This document shows positions 60,046 to 64,000 of a DNA stretch of 64,000 nt, piece after piece. A model generated the notes under the pieces. It was given only the letters and a program-made list of their open reading frames with translations, had not been told where the DNA came from and searched no databases. This stretch comes from PALSA-1004 sp041483135 (GTDB taxonomy: Bacteria > Pseudomonadota > Gammaproteobacteria > Burkholderiales > SG8-41). The stretch lies in the NCBI GenBank assembly GCA_041483135.1, contig JBGPFE010000017.1:1-64000 (forward strand). Direction: 5' to 3'. The translations under genes and the position numbers were made by a program. Numbering within the stretch: the stretch's first letter is position 1; every line of letters starts with the position of its first letter.

Positions 60046-60444
60046 ATGAAAGAAATCAAGCTTACGGATGTCGGCCAGCTCAAGAATGAGCTCGCGAAGT
60101 ATAAAAAGGGCAAAAAGCTCGATATCCGGCTGTTCAATCAGGTCGCGCGCCTGGCGTGGCTCGGCAAGATCGTGTTGTCGCCGCTTGATCCCGGGAACCC
60201 GGAGTGCAAGGCGTATTTGCTCCACTTGCAGCCGCTCGAGGGCTTGCAGCGCGAGATCGTCACGCTCGACGAGGATCTCAACGGCATGCCGTTCGCCTCG
60301 CAAATTCATGTTCTCGACGCCGAGCAGGGCGACCGCCTTGCCGGGATCTTCCGGGCCGGCATGCAGCACCGCGTGCGCGAGCTTGAGACGCTCAATGGGC
60401 GTGAGTTCTATCTCGAAAACTTTTTTGAGCCCGGCGAGCGCTAA
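60046..60444 (+). CDS. Protein of unknown function next to the lip genes
   Basis: 132 aa, no signal peptide. The N terminus MKEIKLTDVGQLKNELAKYKKGKK is strongly charged and helical. The rest has mixed alpha/beta segments (VLSPLDPGNPECKAYLLHLQPLEG). It lies 81 nt after lipS2 on the same strand. No known motif is recognised; co-transcription suggests a link to sulfur oxidation. Confidence 0.7.
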   Translation: MKEIKLTDVGQLKNELAKYKKGKKLDIRLFNQVARLAWLGKIVLSPLDPGNPECKAYLLHLQPLEGLQREIVTLDEDLNGMPFASQIHVLDAEQGDRLAGIFRAGMQHRVRELETLNGREFYLENFFEPGER

Positions 60445-60521
60445 GGCGGCGGAACAGCTGCGTCATTGCTGCAGCGACGGACAGAGGATCGCCGGCAGGC
60501 TCACGGCCGGCGTCGAATGCC

Positions 60522-60911
60522 ATGGCACACCCCTCCCTTGATTCGAGGCTGCAACGCCGCTGCATCGTGATGACCGACGATGCGGCGCTGCGCTCGCGGC
60601 TCGCGGCCGCGTTGCCGCCGGACTGGCGGCTGACGGCGACCGACGACCTTGGCGCGCTCGGCGGATTCGCGGAGGTGCTCCAGCACCGCTTCATCGTGCT
60701 CGACCTCGACAGCCGGGCGTTCGACCCGCTGGATGTCATCCGTTCGGTTCGCAGCGAGCTGATGCTGAATGTGCCGATCTTTTGTTTTGGCGGCGCGCCC
60801 CCGGCGCGCGACGCGGCGCGGCTCGCGCGCGCGGACCGCTTTTTCGAGCGCGACGAGATAGTTGCGCGGCTCGGCGATTTTTGCGGGCAGTTCGGGTGGG
60901 GCGGAGGCTGA
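60522..60911 (+). CDS. Degenerate receiver-like protein
   Basis: 129 aa. It has the alternating strand/helix pattern of response-regulator receivers: CIVMTDDAALRSRL (strand 1 and acidic pair), FIVLDLDSRAFDPLDVIRSVR (the phospho-acceptor-like Asp region) and VPIFCFGG. The conserved Lys segment is replaced by ADRFFERDE. It may be a non-phosphorylated receiver used for protein contact. The gap to the preceding gene is 77 nt, same strand. Confidence 0.6.
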   Translation: MAHPSLDSRLQRRCIVMTDDAALRSRLAAALPPDWRLTATDDLGALGGFAEVLQHRFIVLDLDSRAFDPLDVIRSVRSELMLNVPIFCFGGAPPARDAARLARADRFFERDEIVARLGDFCGQFGWGGG

Positions 60912-60948
60912 ATTGCGCCGCCTGCTGCGGGCGGGCTGACGCGGGCGA

Positions 60949-62196
60949 CTATTCCTGGATGATGCCGAGCCGGATGTAAATCGGGCGTATATTGGCGCGC
61001 AGCCGCGGCAGTTGGCGCCACAGAACGATACCGCCGATGACGCAGCATGCGCCACCGACAAACAGCGTGTGCTCCGCGCCGATCGCGGCGGCGAGCGCAC
61101 CCGCGGCAAGGCTGCCAACAGGTGAGACACCAAGGAATGCGACGGTGAACAGGCTCATGATGCGGCCGCGCATCTCATCGTCGACGATGGTTTGGAAGAT
61201 GGTGCTGATCGCTTGAACGGCCATGATGATGCCGAGTCCGGTGAGCGCAATCATCACCATCGACAGCCAGAGCAGCTGCGAGTAGGCGAACAGCATCAGC
61301 GTAGCGCCGGTCAGCAGCATTCCGCCCAGCACCAGGCGCGTGAGTCCCCGCACTTCGCGGCGCGATGCGAGATAGACCGGCGCGAGCACGCTGCCGAATC
61401 CCGCGGCGCCCATCAGGAACCCGAGCGTGTGCGCGCCGCCACCGAAGATTTCCTTGGCGAAAATCGGCAGCAGCGTCTGGTACGGCGTTGCCATGAAACT
61501 GATCAACGCCATCATCGGCAGCAGCAGGCGGATCGGCACCAGGTCCCAAGCGTAGCGGATGCCCTCGGCGAGCCCGCGCAAGAGGGATGCTTTGCCCGGT
61601 GTCCGCACGTTCGGGGCGACGTTCATCTGCACGATCGCGATGATGACGGCGATCTTGCTGACCCCGTTCACGAGAAAGCAGAACGCCTCGCTGAAATAAA
61701 CCAGCAACATGCCGGCGATGGTGGGACCGATCATGCGCCCCGTGTTCTGCATGAAGCCGTTGAAAGCGATTGCCGCGGGCAGGTCCTCCTTCGATGGCAC
61801 CATCTGCGGCACGAAGGTCTGGCGCAGCGGCGTGTCGAACGCCATGATTACGCCGAGTGCTGCTGCCATCGCGATGATGTGCCAGACCTGGATCAATCCG
61901 GTATAGGTGAGCAGCGCAAGCGCGAGCGCCTGCGCCATCGCCAGCGCTTGCGTCGCCATCAGCAGCTTGCGGCGGTCGTAGCGGTCGGCCCAGATGCCGC
62001 CGAGCGGCGCCAGCAGCAGGATCGGGATTTGTCCCGCGAACGCGGCGAGGCCGAGCAGGAAGGCGGAGCCCGTCATGCGGTAAACCAGCCAGGCCATCGC
62101 GATTTGCTGTATCCAGGTCCCGATCAGCGACAGCGACTGGCCGTAGAAAAATAGCCGGAAATTGCGGTGCCGGAAGGCGCGCAGCGTATGTATCAC
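60949..62196 (-). CDS. MFS exporter (EntS/MFS_3-like)
   Basis: 415 aa, about twelve membrane helices. The N terminus LRAFRHRNFRLFFYGQSLSLIGTWIQQIAMAWLVYRMT and the loop GGIWADRYDRRKLL are typical of the drug/siderophore-exporter branch of the major facilitator family. The cytosolic side carries the usual basic residues. It starts 7 nt after the valS stop and is probably co-transcribed with it. Substrate unknown. Confidence 0.87.
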   Translation of the reverse strand: MIHTLRAFRHRNFRLFFYGQSLSLIGTWIQQIAMAWLVYRMTGSAFLLGLAAFAGQIPILLLAPLGGIWADRYDRRKLLMATQALAMAQALALALLTYTGLIQVWHIIAMAAALGVIMAFDTPLRQTFVPQMVPSKEDLPAAIAFNGFMQNTGRMIGPTIAGMLLVYFSEAFCFLVNGVSKIAVIIAIVQMNVAPNVRTPGKASLLRGLAEGIRYAWDLVPIRLLLPMMALISFMATPYQTLLPIFAKEIFGGGAHTLGFLMGAAGFGSVLAPVYLASRREVRGLTRLVLGGMLLTGATLMLFAYSQLLWLSMVMIALTGLGIIMAVQAISTIFQTIVDDEMRGRIMSLFTVAFLGVSPVGSLAAGALAAAIGAEHTLFVGGACCVIGGIVLWRQLPRLRANIRPIYIRLGIIQE

Positions 62197-62203
62197 CGCA
62201 CGC

Positions 62204-64000
62204 TCACCCGATTTTGGCGAGTTGTGCGCGCAGTTTGTCGAGTGTCGCCCGGAACCGGGCGAGACGGCTACGCTCCTGCTCGACGACCTGGCCCGGCGCG
62301 CGCTCGACGAAGCTCGGATTGGCGAGCTTGGCCTCGGCTTTCGCGATCTCGCCTTCGAGGCGCTCCTGCTCCTTGCCGAGCCGCCTGCGCTCCGCTGCGG
62401 CGTCGATCTCGATTCTCAGCATCAAACGGTAGTCGCCGGCGATCGACACCGGCGCATCCGCCTGCGGCAGCTCGCCGTCGACTATCGTGACTTCCGACAG
62501 CCGTGCGAGAGGCATCAGATAGGGCGTGAACACGGCCAGCGTCGCGTGATCGCCGTGCGCGAGCAGCGGCACTTTCTGCTGCGGCCCGAGGTTCATTTCG
62601 CCGCGTAGCGTGCGGCACGCGTTGGTAAGCTGCTTTAGCAGCGCGACGTGCTTTTCAGCGGCCTCATCGATTTTTTCCGGTTGCGACCTCGGGTAGGACG
62701 CAAGCATGATCGAATCACCAATCTTGCCGGCGAGCGGCGCGACCGTTTGCCACAGCTCCTCGGTGATGAACGGAATGATCGGATGCGCCAGGCGCAGCGT
62801 CGCTTCGAGCACGCGCACGAGCGTGCGGCGCGTCGCACGTTGTTGCGCCTCGCCCCCGCTGGCGAGCTGCACTTTGGCGAGCTCGACGTACCAATCGCAG
62901 TACTCATCCCACACGAATTCATAGACCGCACGCGCAGCGTTGTCGAAACGGTATTCTGCGAAGCTTTTTTCGACCTCAACCTCGGCGCGTTGCAGCCGGC
63001 TGACGATCCATTGGTCGACGAAGGACGGTTCGACCGGTAACGACTCGTCGAGTCCGGTGTCCTTGCCGTCGCAATTCATCAGCACGAAGCGCGCCGCGTT
63101 CCACAGCTTGTTGCAGAAATTGCGGTAGCCTTCGCAGCGGTTCAAGTCGAAGTTAAGCGTGCGCGCGAAGCTCGCGAGCGAGGCGAAGGTAAAGCGCAGC
63201 GCGTCCGCCCCGAACGCCGGAATGCCGCCCGGGTAATTCTTGCGCACGTATTTCTCGATCTTGTCTTTGTGTTCTGCGCGCAACAGGCCGACCGTCGATT
63301 TTGCAAGGAGATCATCGAGCGAGATGCCGTCGATCAGGTCGAGGGGATCGAGCGTGTTGCCTTTGGACTTCGACATCTTCTCGCCCTCGGCGTCGCGCAC
63401 CAGGGCGTTGATGTACACGTGATGGAAAGGCACCTTGCCGGTGAAGTGTAGGCTTGCCATGATCATGCGCGCGACCCAGAAGAAGATGATGTCGAAGCCG
63501 GTCACCAGCACCGACGACGGCAGGAAGGTCTCGAGGTCTTTGGTCTGCTCCGGCCAGCCGAGCGAGGTGAACGGCACCAGCGCGGACGAGAACCACGTAT
63601 CGAGCACGTCGTCGTCGCGCTTCAGCGCGCCGGTATAGCCTTTGGCGGCGGCCTGCCGCTTCGCCTCTTCCTCGCTGCGCGCAACGTAAATGTTGCCCGC
63701 GCCATCGTACCACGCCGGGATCTGATGGCCCCACCACAGCTGGCGCGAGATGCACCAGTCCTGAATGTTTTCGAGCCATTGGTTGTAGGTCGCGGTCCAG
63801 TGCTCAGGAAAGAATTTCACCCGGCCATCGGCAACCGCTTCGAGGCCCGCTTTGGCCAGACCGTCCATTTTCACGAACCACTGGTCGGTCAGCATCGGCT
63901 CGACGATCGCACCGGTGCGGCTAGAGCGCGGCACCCTCAGCTTGTACGGTTTCTCCGAGACCAGCAGTCCTTGCTCTTGCAGGTCCGCAACTATGCGCTT
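62204..64000 (-). CDS. valS: Valyl-tRNA synthetase, C-terminal part (partial)
   Basis: 599 codons are present; the 5' part lies beyond the right edge. The class I signature EKMSKSKGNTLDPLDLIDG, the DQWFVKMD segment at the editing/catalytic border, the anticodon-binding domain (DEYCDWYVELAK, HPIIPFITEELWQ) and the C-terminal coiled coil (RRRLGKEQERLEGEIAKAEAKL...) are all as in bacterial ValRS. It charges tRNA-Val in the cytosol. Confidence 0.97.
   Translation of the reverse strand, partial: KRIVADLQEQGLLVSEKPYKLRVPRSSRTGAIVEPMLTDQWFVKMDGLAKAGLEAVADGRVKFFPEHWTATYNQWLENIQDWCISRQLWWGHQIPAWYDGAGNIYVARSEEEAKRQAAAKGYTGALKRDDDVLDTWFSSALVPFTSLGWPEQTKDLETFLPSSVLVTGFDIIFFWVARMIMASLHFTGKVPFHHVYINALVRDAEGEKMSKSKGNTLDPLDLIDGISLDDLLAKSTVGLLRAEHKDKIEKYVRKNYPGGIPAFGADALRFTFASLASFARTLNFDLNRCEGYRNFCNKLWNAARFVLMNCDGKDTGLDESLPVEPSFVDQWIVSRLQRAEVEVEKSFAEYRFDNAARAVYEFVWDEYCDWYVELAKVQLASGGEAQQRATRRTLVRVLEATLRLAHPIIPFITEELWQTVAPLAGKIGDSIMLASYPRSQPEKIDEAAEKHVALLKQLTNACRTLRGEMNLGPQQKVPLLAHGDHATLAVFTPYLMPLARLSEVTIVDGELPQADAPVSIAGDYRLMLRIEIDAAAERRRLGKEQERLEGEIAKAEAKLANPSFVERAPGQVVEQERSRLARFRATLDKLRAQLAKIG

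Noticed and set aside
1..64000. CRISPR arrays, insertion sequences, integrases, tRNA and rRNA genes
   Set aside because: I found no regularly spaced long repeats, transposase or integrase motifs, or tRNA-like cloverleaf with a T-loop. The short periodic arrays are too short and self-complementary to be CRISPR.

Overview
The window is GC-rich, tightly packed proteobacterial DNA with long operons, very short gaps and many 1-16 nt overlaps. The gene content fits a sulfur-oxidising betaproteobacterium: type IVa-like pilins with RpoN promoters, soxYZAXB, a sulfur-oxidising heterodisulfide reductase (sHdr) cluster with its own lipoate-assembly genes, and oxalate genes (oxc-frc). This placement is inferred from gene families only; no rRNA or tRNA gene was found.

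Layout. (1) 1-2745: the 3' end of oxc, then frc and a formyl-THF hydrolase-like enzyme. (2) 2870-14644: a signalling block. A CHASE2-TPR Ser/Thr kinase, a PP2C phosphatase and an FHA protein come first. A CHASE2 class III adenylate cyclase and an MBL-fold cyclic-nucleotide phosphodiesterase follow, then a GAF-GspE/PilB-type ATPase and a GAF-HD-GYP protein. The kinase operon and the cyclase operon each have a good -24/-12 (sigma54) promoter match. (3) 14666-35687: an island of protein-modification-type enzymes. It holds six TPR proteins with a GT-B-like C-terminal domain, two SPINDLY/OGT (GT41) proteins, a GT-A enzyme, a GT2-FkbM fusion, several methyltransferases and a 2OG-Fe(II)-type oxygenase. 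(4) 36072-37088: two near-identical type IV pilins, each behind its own sigma54 promoter and separated by a strong terminator, then a convergent TylF-type methyltransferase. (5) 38165-42297 (minus strand): soxYZAXB. (6) 42465-47938: moaC, bepA, chrA, a Ser/Thr kinase fused to a cyclic-nucleotide-binding domain, and a small unknown gene. (7) 48273-60911: tusA-shdrC1-B1-A-hyp-C2-B2-lbpA, a periplasmic thioredoxin-like gene, lipS1-sLpl-lipT-lipS2 and two small unknown genes. (8) 60949-64000 (minus strand): an MFS exporter and the 3' part of valS.

How the parts may work together. The cyclase and the phosphodiesterase make and remove cAMP, and the kinase at 46295-47590 carries an intact-looking phosphate-binding cassette. 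The window therefore encodes a possible complete cAMP-to-phosphorylation circuit, a bacterial counterpart of PKA/PKG. Sigma54 would co-ordinate the two CHASE2 operons with the pilins. Thiosulfate would be oxidised by the periplasmic Sox proteins (no SoxCD is seen), and sulfane sulfur processed in the cytoplasm by TusA, sHdr and the lipoylated LbpA.

The least explained part is the glycosyltransferase island. Its unrelated enzymes share a short hydrophobic/basic N-terminal segment. The island carries no flippase, polymerase or oligosaccharyltransferase, so direct glycosylation of proteins is more likely than polysaccharide assembly.
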